A stretch of 64,000 nt of DNA from Streptomyces actinomycinicus (lineage in GTDB: Bacteria; Actinomycetota; Actinomycetes; Streptomycetales; Streptomycetaceae), in contig NZ_JAERRK010000021.1 in the NCBI RefSeq assembly GCF_016741775.1, forward strand, positions 62,001 through 126,000. Reading direction: 5' to 3'. Position numbers and translations under genes: made by a program. Positions 22,839 to 31,453 of this stretch are shown one piece after another (the stretch's first letter is position 1; every line of letters starts with the position of its first letter). The notes under the pieces are model-generated. The model was not told where the DNA came from, did not search any database, and was given only the letters and a program-made list of their open reading frames with translations.

Positions 22839-24380
22839 TCAGTACGCGCGCTGCATGCGCCGGCGCCACCACGCCAGGGCGGTGACGATCAGCAGGATCC
22901 CGGCCGCACCGGAGGCCGCGGAGGCGGCGATCAGCACGGTGTCGCCGGAGCCGCCGGAGGAGGAACCGGCCGGCTGCAGGGCGTCACCGAGCTGGCTGCG
23001 CACGTCCGCGCCCGCGGTCGTCCCCTTGGCGAGCCGGCCGCGCGAGCCGGCCGTGGGCTCGGCGACGTACGGGAAGTACTTCTCGAACTTCTTGTCGTTC
23101 TTGTCGACCGCGTCACCCAGGTCGTTCTTGGAGCCGACCAGTTCGCCCTCGACGACCTGCAGCGCCTCGTCGATCACGTCGTCGCTGAGCCGGCGGCCGT
23201 TCGGGAAGCCCGCGTTGTCGCCGTCCAGGACACCGAGCCGCTTGGGATGCATGGCCGGCTTGATCGAGGTGTTCAGCCGCAGCTGCTCCGAAGCCTTCAC
23301 GTTCGGCGGCTGGTTGAGGCCCTTGACGCCCTTGAGGAACACGTCGACCAGGTCGTTGCGCGGCTCGGCCGGCGCCTTGATCTTGTAGATCCCCTCGATG
23401 AGCTTCGGCAGCTCCGGGTTGGTGACGTTCTTCAGGAACTGCGCGTCGTACCAGGGCTGGGACGCGTTGAACTTGTCCTTGTCCTTCTGCGGGTTCACGA
23501 CCTCGTTGACCAGCGGATTGCCGAGGCGCGAGACCTGGCTGTAGTAGCCCTGCGCGTTGCGGCGCTGGGTGGTGGACCAGATGCCGACGATCGGCTGGTG
23601 CGACGACTCGCGGATCAGGTCGTTGGGGACCTGGAGGGCGATCGTGTTGACGTTGTAGCCCTTGAGCGTGTCCCGGCCGACCTCGGTGAGGTTGCCGCCG
23701 TACAGCAGGTCGAAGACGCGGAGGTCCAGGAAGAACGGGTCGTCCGCCTGGCCGGCGAAGGTGGCCGCGCCGCCCGCCGTCTTGTGCACCGCCTGCGCCC
23801 GCAGTTTGCCGTAGTCCGGCATGGACGCCTTGCCGACGTTCGACGGCGCCACCGGTACGTCGTCGGCGAGCTTGGTCTTCGACATCTCGTGCTGGTTCTT
23901 CAGCCGGATGAGGTCGATGTCGTACGTCTGCGTGATGTTGAGGTCCGGGTCGTCCAGGCTGGTGACCGGACCGGTGTTGTAGAGGAACGTGTTGCCGTTC
24001 TTGGTGTGGGTCTTGAAGGTGTAGCGGAACACCAACTCGCCCTGTGCGTCCCCGTTGTTGTCGATGTGGAGGTCGTACTGGGCGTCGTCGGCGAACGTGT
24101 AGAAGTTGGGGCCGCCCGCCGGCTCCTCGAACGGGATCCAGTTCGCCACGATCGTCGTGGTGTCGGGCTTGTCCGGGCTGACGAACGCGTACAGGTCCGT
24201 GTTGTCGTACTGCGGGGTGCCCGAGATCAGCGGGGCCTCCCGGTGGGAGGAGGCGGATGCCGCCCCGGGTTCCAGCGTGGCGACGCCGGCGGCTGCGAGC
24301 CCTCCGGCTGCCAGCGCGCCACAGATGAGCGTGACCAGGCCCGTGCGTCCCGTGCCGCTCCTGGAGAAGAGAGGTGTCAT
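22839..24380 (-). CDS. DUF4331 secreted, membrane-tethered protein
   Basis: 513 residues. Signal peptide, then the diagnostic mature start S-S-H-R-E-A-P-L-I-S with D-N-T-D-L-Y-A-F-V-S-P-D, I-P-F-E-E-P-A-G-G-P-N and D-A-Q-Y-D-L-H-I-D-N-N-G-D of the DUF4331 family. The C terminus has a Ser/Gly linker, one transmembrane helix and a short basic tail, so the body is outside the cell and tethered. The biochemical role of DUF4331 is unknown to me. It heads an operon with the TPR and NicO genes and is divergent from a sigma/anti-sigma pair, hinting at envelope or metal stress control. Confidence 0.88.
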   Translation of the reverse strand: MTPLFSRSGTGRTGLVTLICGALAAGGLAAAGVATLEPGAASASSHREAPLISGTPQYDNTDLYAFVSPDKPDTTTIVANWIPFEEPAGGPNFYTFADDAQYDLHIDNNGDAQGELVFRYTFKTHTKNGNTFLYNTGPVTSLDDPDLNITQTYDIDLIRLKNQHEMSKTKLADDVPVAPSNVGKASMPDYGKLRAQAVHKTAGGAATFAGQADDPFFLDLRVFDLLYGGNLTEVGRDTLKGYNVNTIALQVPNDLIRESSHQPIVGIWSTTQRRNAQGYYSQVSRLGNPLVNEVVNPQKDKDKFNASQPWYDAQFLKNVTNPELPKLIEGIYKIKAPAEPRNDLVDVFLKGVKGLNQPPNVKASEQLRLNTSIKPAMHPKRLGVLDGDNAGFPNGRRLSDDVIDEALQVVEGELVGSKNDLGDAVDKNDKKFEKYFPYVAEPTAGSRGRLAKGTTAGADVRSQLGDALQPAGSSSGGSGDTVLIAASAASGAAGILLIVTALAWWRRRMQRAY

Positions 24381-24531
24381 GCCGTCCGTCCTCAGTGCCG
24401 ACTTGCTTTGACGGACGGGTATACGGAGCCGGCACGCGATTCGGATTGGTCGGCGGCAAAAAACTTTTCACCGGCCCGGGACCCGCGTTTTCGGCGCGTT
24501 GATCCGTAAGTCCTTGGGGAGGTGTGTCTCG
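24381..24531. promoter_or_regulatory. Shared divergent promoter region, DUF4331 operon / sigma factor
   Basis: 151 bp with an AT-rich core (ggcggcaaaaaacttttcac, about 24451-24470), unusual for this genome. It must hold both promoters. I see no strong match to a known ECF-type promoter; the minus strand contains CCGAATC, which is part of the mycobacterial SigK consensus, but without its -35 partner. Confidence 0.4.
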
Positions 24532-25131
24532 GTGCGGATGCGCGGTGCGCGAGGAAGGGCCGGCTGCGGCCACGGAGAGGGGGCCCGCATGCAGGCGGAC
24601 GAGCTGCTGCTGCTCGTGGCGGGCGGTGACCAGAGGGCGTTCGAGGAGCTGTACGGGCTGGTCTCCGGGCCGGTCTTCGGACTGGTCCGGCGAGTGGTCC
24701 GCGACCCCGCCCAGTCCGAGGAGGTCGCCCAGGAGGTGCTGCTCGAACTGTGGCGCTCCGCCGCCCGGTTCGACCCCGGCCGGGGCAGCGCGCTGTCCTG
24801 GATCCTCACCCTCGCCCACCGCCGAGCCGTCGACCGGGTGCGCAGCGCCCGCGCGGCCGGGGAACGCGAGCAGCGGGAGGCGCTGCGCGCCGGGGAACCC
24901 GCGTTCGACCAGGTCGCCGAGGAGGTGGAGGCTGGTCTGGAACGCGAGTGGGTGCGTCGCTGCCTGAACCGGCTCACCGCCCTGCAGCGCCAGTCGGTGA
25001 CCCTCGCCTACTACGACGGCTACACCTACCGCGAGGTGGCCGAGCGGCTCTCGCTGCCGCTCGGCACGGTCAAGACGCGCATGCGCGACGGACTCACCCG
25101 GCTGCGCCAGTGCCTGGGAGGCACCGCATGA
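24532..25131 (+). CDS. RNA polymerase sigma factor, ECF type (SigK-like)
   Basis: 199 residues from GTG 24532 (GGGGAGG 9 nt upstream); ATG 24589 with GGAGAGGGGG is a plausible shorter start. Sigma region 2: A-F-E-E-L-Y-G...V-V-R-D-P-A-Q-S-E-E-V-A-Q-E-V-L-L-E-L-W-R with the polymerase-binding and -10-melting stretch S-A-L-S-W-I-L-T-L-A-H-R-R-A-V-D. Region 4: L-x-x-L-Q-R-Q-S-V-T-L-A-Y-Y-D-G-Y-T-Y-R-E-V-A-E-R-L-S-L-P-L-G-T-V-K-T-R. The size and the linked anti-sigma gene fit the SigK/RskA arrangement. Probably controls the divergent DUF4331 operon and itself. Confidence 0.92.
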   Translation: MRMRGARGRAGCGHGEGARMQADELLLLVAGGDQRAFEELYGLVSGPVFGLVRRVVRDPAQSEEVAQEVLLELWRSAARFDPGRGSALSWILTLAHRRAVDRVRSARAAGEREQREALRAGEPAFDQVAEEVEAGLEREWVRRCLNRLTALQRQSVTLAYYDGYTYREVAERLSLPLGTVKTRMRDGLTRLRQCLGGTA

Positions 25132-25970
25132 GCATCCTCGGCAAGCTGCTGCGCCGGGAGGACCTGCACTCCCTCGCCGCGCCCTACGCGCTCGACGCCC
25201 TGGAGCCGGGCGAGCGGCGCCGCTTCGAGAAGCACCTCGCGGGCTGTGACCGCTGCGCCGCCGAGGTACGGGACCTGGCCGAGGACGCCGTACGGCTCGC
25301 CTGGTCCGCGGCGGCACCCGCGCCCGCCGCCCTGCGCGACCGGGTGCTGGCCGCGGTACGCACCACCCCGCAGGAGCAGCCGCCGGCCCGCGCCTCCCGG
25401 CAGGAACAGGCACCGGCCCGCGAACGCGCCTCCCAGCTGCCCCCGCACGTCTGGGGCGCCCAGCCCCCGCCGGGACGCACCCGTACCCCACGGTCGCGCC
25501 CGTTGTTCGCCCCGTTCGCCACCGTCACCGCCGCTGCCGCCCTCGTCGTCGCCTCGCTCTTCGCGGTCCAGGCGCACCGCAGCGAGGACCGGCTCGCGGC
25601 CGAGCAGGCCCGCGCACGTGAGATCGCCCACGTTCTGGCCGCTCCGGACGCCCGCGCGGCCGGCAGCGAGGACGCGCGCGGCCGCAGTATCGGAGTAATC
25701 GCTTCCGCCTCCGAGCGGGAAGCCGTCGTCACCCTCAGCGGATACGGCACCCCGCCCGGCGGACGCGTACACCAGCTCTGGCTCATGCGCCCCCGCGTGC
25801 AACCGCGCTCCCTGGGGCTCTTCCGGGGCGACACGCCCTTGGTCGCGAAGGGCCTCGAGACCTCCTCGACGTCACTCGCCGTAACCGTCGAGCCTGACGG
25901 AGGGTCAGCGCAACCTACCGGCCAGCCCATTGTCCAACTCACCCTGAAATCGGTCGGATTCGGAGAGTAG
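25128..25970 (+). CDS. Anti-sigma factor, RskA-like, with zinc-type ZAS motif
   Basis: 280 residues. Start ATG 25128 overlaps the sigma stop (ATGA). The N-terminal cytoplasmic domain has E-K-H-L-A-G-C-D-R-C, i.e. His36-x3-Cys40-x2-Cys43, the zinc-associated anti-sigma motif. After a Pro/Arg-rich linker there is one transmembrane helix (about residues 127-147) and an extracytoplasmic RskA-type domain (G-x-V-H-Q-L-W-L-M, G-L-F-R-G-D-T-P-L). It should hold the upstream sigma factor at the membrane and release it on regulated proteolysis or a redox/metal signal. Confidence 0.92.
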   Translation: MSILGKLLRREDLHSLAAPYALDALEPGERRRFEKHLAGCDRCAAEVRDLAEDAVRLAWSAAAPAPAALRDRVLAAVRTTPQEQPPARASRQEQAPARERASQLPPHVWGAQPPPGRTRTPRSRPLFAPFATVTAAAALVVASLFAVQAHRSEDRLAAEQARAREIAHVLAAPDARAAGSEDARGRSIGVIASASEREAVVTLSGYGTPPGGRVHQLWLMRPRVQPRSLGLFRGDTPLVAKGLETSSTSLAVTVEPDGGSAQPTGQPIVQLTLKSVGFGE

Positions 25971-25973
25971 TCA

Positions 25974-25995
25974 AAGGGGGATGGTCAACCCCCTT
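25974..25995 (+). terminator. Stem-loop after the anti-sigma gene
   Basis: AAGGGGG (25974-25980) pairs perfectly with CCCCCTT (25989-25995) across an 8-nt loop, 3 nt after the stop codon. No U-run follows, as is usual in Streptomyces. Confidence 0.55.
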
Positions 25996-26047
25996 ATAGG
26001 GAAGGTGAATCCTGTGGCCGAGATACACGCATGCCCCGCTGGGGCGA

Positions 26048-26053
26048 TAGGGT
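26048..26053 (+). promoter_or_regulatory. -10 element before the 89-residue gene
   Basis: TAGGGT at 26048-26053, followed by TACT, is a good -10 about 44 bp before the ATG at 26097. No clear -35. Confidence 0.35.
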
Positions 26054-26096
26054 TACTCTGCCCGGGCCGGGTGGACTCGTACGGGTGGGGAGTGTC

Positions 26097-26366
26097 ATGG
26101 AGCAGATAACAGTGCGCAGCAGGGCCAGGGTCCCTGCGATCACCTGCGGGAGCAGCGCGACCAGTTCGCGCCTCGACCGCCACCTGTCGGTGCTGGCGGG
26201 TCCCGCCATACCGCAGCGCGAGACGGTCGAGGCGACCTCGCTGATGCTTGAGCTGACGGCGCGCGACTCCGTGCACCAGCGCAGCGACCGAGGTGCGCGG
26301 GTCCGCCGCGTCTCCCTCTTCGCGCCGCTGCGCCGACTGCGCCGTTCGCTGTTCGGCAGTCACTGA
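26097..26366 (+). CDS. Small basic conserved-looking protein of unknown function
   Basis: 89 residues, strongly basic (many Arg), no signal peptide or membrane helix. Start M-E-Q-I-T-V-R-S-R-A-R-V-P-A-I-T-C-G-S-S-A-T-S-S-R-L-D-R-H; end F-A-P-L-R-R-L-R-R-S-L-F-G-S-H. From memory, near-identical proteins occur across Streptomyces, but I know no function. ATG 26097 is favoured over an in-frame ATG at 26031 because GGGGAG lies just before it and TAGGGT is suitably upstream. Nucleic-acid binding is possible from its charge, which is a weak argument. Confidence 0.7.
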   Translation: MEQITVRSRARVPAITCGSSATSSRLDRHLSVLAGPAIPQRETVEATSLMLELTARDSVHQRSDRGARVRRVSLFAPLRRLRRSLFGSH

Positions 26367-26406
26367 GCGGTCCCCGAACCGGCCACTGAGCGGTCCCCGA
26401 ACCGGC
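26361..26406. repeat. 23-bp tandem repeat overlapping a stop codon
   Basis: Two identical 23-bp units, 26361-26383 and 26384-26406 (cactgagcggtccccgaacc…). The first contains the stop of the 89-residue gene; a partial third unit begins at 26407. Confidence 0.85.
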
Positions 26407-26411
26407 CACCT

Positions 26412-26426
26412 GAGCGGCCGCCGCTC
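26412..26426. terminator. Hairpin between convergent genes
   Basis: GAGCGG-CCG-CCGCTC forms a perfect 6-bp stem with a 3-nt loop between the 89-residue gene and the CoA-transferase gene. It could stop transcription from both sides. Confidence 0.45.
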
Positions 26427-26440
26427 CGGGGCGCCCGCGC

Positions 26441-27670
26441 TCAGGCCGCCACACCGTCCCGGCGCAGCGCTGCGATCTCGTCGTCCGTCATCCCCACGGC
26501 ACGCAGCAGTGCCCCGGTGTGCTGCCCGAGCGCGGGCACGTCACCCATCCGTGCCTCGTCCCCGCCCGGCAGCGTGATGGGGGGCAGCAGCGCCTTCAGC
26601 GGCCCGACCGGCGATCCCACCTGACGCCACCGCTCCCGGGCCGTCAGCTGGGGGTGCTCCGCCAGCTCGTGCAGATCGCGCAGCCGCGCACAGGCGATGC
26701 CCGCCTTCTCCAGCCGGGCCAGTGCCTCCTCGGCGTCCAGCACCGCCAGTGCCTCCGCGACCAGGGCGTCGGTCCGCTCCCGGCGCGCCACCCGCGCGGC
26801 ATTCGTCGCATATGCCGGGTCCGTGCCCAACTCCGGGCGGCCCATGACCTGTTCGGCCAGCCGTCGCCACTCCCGGTCGTTCTGCACCGACAGCAGCACC
26901 CGCCCGCCGTCCGCCGTCGCATAGGCGTCGTACGGCGCGATCACGGCGTGCGCGAGTCCGGTCCGCGCCGGCGGCTCGCCCCCGTGCATCGCATGGTGCA
27001 GCGGATGCCCCATCCACTCGGCGAGCGCCTCCAGCATGGACACCTCCACCGGGCCGCCCCGCCCGGTGGTGCCGCGCCGCACCAGAGCGGCCAGCACCCC
27101 CGAGAACGCGTACATCGCCGCCGCGATGTCCGCCGCCGGGATCCCCGCCTTCACCGGCTGCTCCGGCGTCCCGGTCACCGACACCAGCCCCGCCTCGCAC
27201 TGCACGAGCATGTCGTACGCCCGCTTGTCCGTGTACGGCCCCGAACCGCCGTAGCCCGAGATGTCCACGGCGATCAGCCGCGGGTGCGCGGCGCACAGCG
27301 TGGCCGCGTCCAGGCCGAGCCGGGCCGCCGCGCCGTGCGCCAGGTTCTGCACGAACACGTCCGCGTCCGTGACCAGCCGCCGTACGACGTCCAGACCGCG
27401 GGGGTCCTTCAGGTCCAGCGCGATGGACTCCTTGCCGCGGTTGCACCACACGAAGTGCGACGCGAGACCGCCGGCCGCCGTGTCGTACCCCCGCGCGAAG
27501 TCGCCGCCGTCGATCCGCTCCACCTTGACGACCCGGGCGCCCAGGTCGGCGAGCTGCCGGGTCGCGAAGGGCGCGGACACGGCCTGTTCGACGGCGACGA
27601 CGGTGAGTCCCGCCAGGGGGAGGGGCTGCTGCAGGGGCTGGTCCATCGGTGGGTCCATCGGCTGATCCAT
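26441..27670 (-). CDS. CaiB/BaiF family III CoA-transferase
   Basis: 409 residues, usual family length. Motifs: L-A-D-L-G-A-R-V-V-K-V-E (CoA-binding N-terminal region), N-R-G-K-E-S-I-A-L-D-L-K, the catalytic Asp in Y-D-M-L-V-Q-C-E-A-G, and G-H-P-L-H-H. It moves CoA between a carboxylic acid and an acyl-CoA. The first 15 residues are an odd M-D-Q-P-M-D-P-P repeat coded by near-identical 12-bp units (27635-27670), so the true start could be any of three in-frame ATGs (27670, 27658, 27646). The downstream ABC permease gene is on the same strand upstream, 46 bp away. Confidence 0.88.
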   Translation of the reverse strand: MDQPMDPPMDQPLQQPLPLAGLTVVAVEQAVSAPFATRQLADLGARVVKVERIDGGDFARGYDTAAGGLASHFVWCNRGKESIALDLKDPRGLDVVRRLVTDADVFVQNLAHGAAARLGLDAATLCAAHPRLIAVDISGYGGSGPYTDKRAYDMLVQCEAGLVSVTGTPEQPVKAGIPAADIAAAMYAFSGVLAALVRRGTTGRGGPVEVSMLEALAEWMGHPLHHAMHGGEPPARTGLAHAVIAPYDAYATADGGRVLLSVQNDREWRRLAEQVMGRPELGTDPAYATNAARVARRERTDALVAEALAVLDAEEALARLEKAGIACARLRDLHELAEHPQLTARERWRQVGSPVGPLKALLPPITLPGGDEARMGDVPALGQHTGALLRAVGMTDDEIAALRRDGVAA

Positions 27671-27716
27671 GACCGGATCATGGCCCCTGAGCGGCGGCTC
27701 TGTCAGCAGTGCGGCA

Positions 27717-28492
27717 TCACTCGGCTCGCGCGTACCTGCGCACGGCGAGCGGCAGGAACACCGCGATCAGGGCGAGGCTCCAGGCGAGCGACCCGGCGAC
27801 GGGATGGGCCACCGGCCAGGCCGCGCCCGCGGGCACGGGCGCGTTGCCGAACAGGTCGCGCAGGGCGGTCGTCACCGCGCTGATCGGATTCCACTCGGCG
27901 AGCGTGCGCAGCCAGCCGGGCAGGTTGTCGGTCGGGATGTACGCGTCGGACAGCAGCGGCAGCACGAAGGAGGACGCGCCCAGCTGGCCCGCGGCCTCCT
28001 CGCTGCGGGTCAGCAGGCCCAGCCAGATCCCGGCGCAGGTGCAGGCGAACCGGAAGAGCAGCAGCAGCCCCACGGCCGCCACCGCACCGGCCGCGGACCC
28101 GTCGACCCGCCAGCCCACCGCGAGCCCGGTCACCAGCAGCGGCACGGTTCCGGCGGTCGTGACCACGAGGTCCGCGACGGCCTGTCCGAGCGGTACCGCG
28201 GCCCTGCTCACCGGCATCGTGCGGAACCGGTCCATGACGCCGCGGTGGGTGTCCTGGGCGGCCTGGAACATGCCGGTCATCAGGCCTCCGGCGGCCGTCG
28301 CGACGAGCAGACCCGGCACGAGGAACGAACGGTACTCACGGCCGGGCATCGCCAGTGCGCTGCCGAACACGTAGCCGAAGAACAGCAGCAGGTTGACCGG
28401 CATCATCTGGGTCAGGACGGCCAGACCGGGGTTGTTGCGGACCCGGCGCAGCTGCCGGCCCGTCATCGCCAGCCCGTCGGGCACCAACATGC

Positions 28493-28496
<4 letters not shown>
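27717..28496 (-). CDS. ABC-2 type transporter permease, DrrB-like
   Basis: 259 residues with six transmembrane helices. Family features: M-P-V-N-L-L-L-F-F-G-Y-V-F-G-S-A, G-M-F-Q-A-A-Q-D-T-H-R-G-V-M-D-R-F-R-T-M-P-V-S-R (coupling region) and F-V-L-P-L-L-S-D-A-Y-I-P-T-D-N-L-P-G-W-L. It pairs with the upstream ATPase through a 4-bp ATGA overlap. Members export hydrophobic drugs, including anthracyclines, or antibiotics made by the host; no substrate can be assigned. Confidence 0.9.
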
Positions 28497-29449
<953 letters not shown>

Positions 29450-29467
29450 GTGCTGACCATAGCGCAC

Positions 29468-29484
29468 TACGTACGTCGTACGTA
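29468..29484. promoter_or_regulatory. Palindromic operator between exporter and TetR genes
   Basis: TACGTACGTCGTACGTA is a 17-bp near-perfect palindrome (centre T). It lies directly before TACGAT (29487-29492, -10 for the TetR gene) and next to TATGGT on the minus strand (-10 for the exporter). A further CGTACGTA occurs at 29434-29441. Binding by the adjacent TetR would shut both promoters. Confidence 0.75.
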
Positions 29485-29513
29485 ACTACGATGGTGAACC
29501 GAGGTGATGACCG

Positions 29514-30236
29514 ATGACCGTCCGAGGGGCCGTCCCCGCAGTGATCTGGGCGCGCCCCGAGCGCACGGGCCGGGGCCCGAAACCGGCCTACACGCGCGAC
29601 GACATCGCCGCCGCGGCCGTCCGGATCGCCGACGCGCAGGGGCTCGACGCGGTGTCGATGCGGCACGTCGCCGCCGAGCTGGGCTGCGGCACCATGTCGC
29701 TGTACAACTACGTCCCCCGCAAGGAGGACCTGTACGAGCTGATGGTCGACGCGGTCAGCGCCGAGCACGAGCTGTGGGAGCCGAACGGCGACTGGCGGGC
29801 CGACATGCTCCGGGTGGCCCACCAGACGCGCGCACTCATGCACCGGCACCCGTGGGTACCGCGGCTGATGTCACCGGTGTACGGCTTCAGTCCGCACGCC
29901 CTGCGCTATCTGGAGCACTGCCTGGCCTGTCTGGACCCGTTGCAGGCGGCCTACGGCACCAAGCTGGAGCTGGTCGCGATGCTCAACGGCGTGGTGACGA
30001 CCTATGTCCGCAACGAACTCGACACCGCCGAGCGGGTGCGCGCCCTGCCCTGGTCGGAGGACGAGGAGAACGCGGTGCGGATCGCGTATCTCGCAGGACA
30101 GATCGCATCGGGGGCGTATCCGCGGATGGCGGCGGCGTTCACCGAGGACGCGGGTCCGGTCGATCTGGAGGCGGTCTTCGAGCGGGCGCTGGATCGCGTG
30201 CTGGACGCGTTCACGCCGCGCGGGCCCGGGGGATGA
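29514..30236 (+). CDS. TetR-family regulator, TetR_C-type
   Basis: 240 residues. HTH about residues 28-75: I-A-A-A-A-V-R-I-A-D-A-Q-G-L-D-A-V-S-M-R-H-V-A-A-E-L-G-C-G-T-M-S-L-Y-N-Y-V. The C-terminal domain has the pattern W-R-A-D-M...R-H-P-W-V-P-R-L-M of tetracycline-repressor-like C domains. Divergent from the DrrAB-like exporter with an operator-like palindrome in the spacer, so it very likely represses the exporter until a drug-like ligand binds. ATG 29514 has GAGGTGAT upstream. Confidence 0.92.
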   Translation: MTVRGAVPAVIWARPERTGRGPKPAYTRDDIAAAAVRIADAQGLDAVSMRHVAAELGCGTMSLYNYVPRKEDLYELMVDAVSAEHELWEPNGDWRADMLRVAHQTRALMHRHPWVPRLMSPVYGFSPHALRYLEHCLACLDPLQAAYGTKLELVAMLNGVVTTYVRNELDTAERVRALPWSEDEENAVRIAYLAGQIASGAYPRMAAAFTEDAGPVDLEAVFERALDRVLDAFTPRGPGG

Positions 30237-30273
30237 CCCGCGGCGGGTGACTCCGGGGTTGCCGCAGGACCGG

Positions 30274-31428
30274 CTAGAGCAGGGCGAACTGGCCGTCCGG
30301 GCCCTCCTCGTGGTGGTCGAGGACCGAGGCGGGGCGGCGGGACGGTTCCGACGGCGGAAGGACGCCCGCCCGTCCCAGATCGGTCGCCGAGACCGTTGCC
30401 CGCACTTCCAAGCCGGCCCGCAGTGGCCGGAGTTCCGCCAGCAGGGCCAGCACCGTGATCAGCTCCAGCAGCTCCGACGTCCAGCCCTGCGGCCAGAGCG
30501 CGGGACGGATCGCGGCCAGGGTGCCGGGCTCGGCCGGGTCGGTGCGGACGGCGAACCAGGTCTCCAGGACCCGGGTTCCGGCCAGCTCGAAGTCCCACGC
30601 CTCCGGCGGGACGGGGGAGATGCGGCCCTCGTCGAGGTGCAGGGTCTCCTCGTCGCGGTCGTAGGAGAGGGTGACGGGGCGGCTGGGCAGGGGGGCGCGG
30701 ACGTACGGGCGGCGGCCGCCCGGCAGCTTGGGGCGGTCGCCGTCGCGGCGCATCAGCCACAGCATGCGGCGGCCCAGGTCCACCCCCGCCGACCACAGGC
30801 CGGGGTCGTCCGTCAGCGGGACGGTCAGGTCCGGGCGGACCGCCGCCAGGATCCAGGCCAGCACGTCCGGGGCCGTGGGGCGGGCGCCCAGCCGGACGCC
30901 CAGGTGGTCCAGCAGGCCCGGGGCCAGGTTGGGTTCGCTGCCGCCGGGGCGCCGGTACAGCGGGCGGATGCGGCCGGTGCGCACGGTGGGCAGGAGTGAC
31001 GTCGCCAGCAGCGGGGTGTCCTCGGCGCCCGTCTCCACCGTGAACACCTGGAGGGGGTCCGCCACCCGCCACAACTCCGGGCGGGCCGTGTCGATCAGCC
31101 GGTGGTCCGGGATCAGCCACTGCTCGTCGAAGGGCGCGGCCAGGACCCGGACGGGCTCCGCACAGGCGCCCTCCGCGCGGGCCAGCCGTCCCGTGCCGCC
31201 GGCCCCGCCGGGCAGCTGGCCCACGGCCGAGGTCAGCGTGCGGGCCCGGGTCGGCTCGAACAGGGCCTCCCGGTCCGGGCCATCGGCCTTCAGCAGGGCG
31301 TCCCACCGGGCCCTCAGCGAGGCCGGATCGGGCCCCTGCGGCCAGGCGCGGCCCGGCCGCAGCGGTGCGACGGACCACGGCATGAGGTCCGCCAGCGGCG
31401 GAGCGTCGTCGTGCGTCACGCAGGGCAT
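30274..31428 (-). CDS. Orphan type ISP restriction enzyme C-terminal-like protein
   Basis: 384 residues resembling the C-terminal target-recognition part of type ISP restriction-modification enzymes (LlaBIII type), including I-S-P-V-P-P-E-A-W-D-F-E-L-A-G-T-R-V-L-E-T-W-F, which in those enzymes follows the methyltransferase. An N-terminal W-R-V-A-D...F-V-E region and P-L-Y-R-R-P-G-G-S-E-P-N-L-A-P-G are also visible. No helicase, nuclease (PD-ExK) or methyltransferase motif (N-P-P-Y) is present, and none is encoded next door. In Streptomyces such stand-alone proteins are widespread as I recall and probably do something other than restriction. Start ATG 31428. Confidence 0.65.
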   Translation of the reverse strand: MPCVTHDDAPPLADLMPWSVAPLRPGRAWPQGPDPASLRARWDALLKADGPDREALFEPTRARTLTSAVGQLPGGAGGTGRLARAEGACAEPVRVLAAPFDEQWLIPDHRLIDTARPELWRVADPLQVFTVETGAEDTPLLATSLLPTVRTGRIRPLYRRPGGSEPNLAPGLLDHLGVRLGARPTAPDVLAWILAAVRPDLTVPLTDDPGLWSAGVDLGRRMLWLMRRDGDRPKLPGGRRPYVRAPLPSRPVTLSYDRDEETLHLDEGRISPVPPEAWDFELAGTRVLETWFAVRTDPAEPGTLAAIRPALWPQGWTSELLELITVLALLAELRPLRAGLEVRATVSATDLGRAGVLPPSEPSRRPASVLDHHEEGPDGQFALL

Positions 31429-31453
31429 GGTACGGCCTGACCGCCACTCGCCA

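Noticed and set aside
24440..24460. CCGAATC as a SigK-type promoter element
   Set aside because: The CCATCC partner at 16-19 bp is missing on the same strand.
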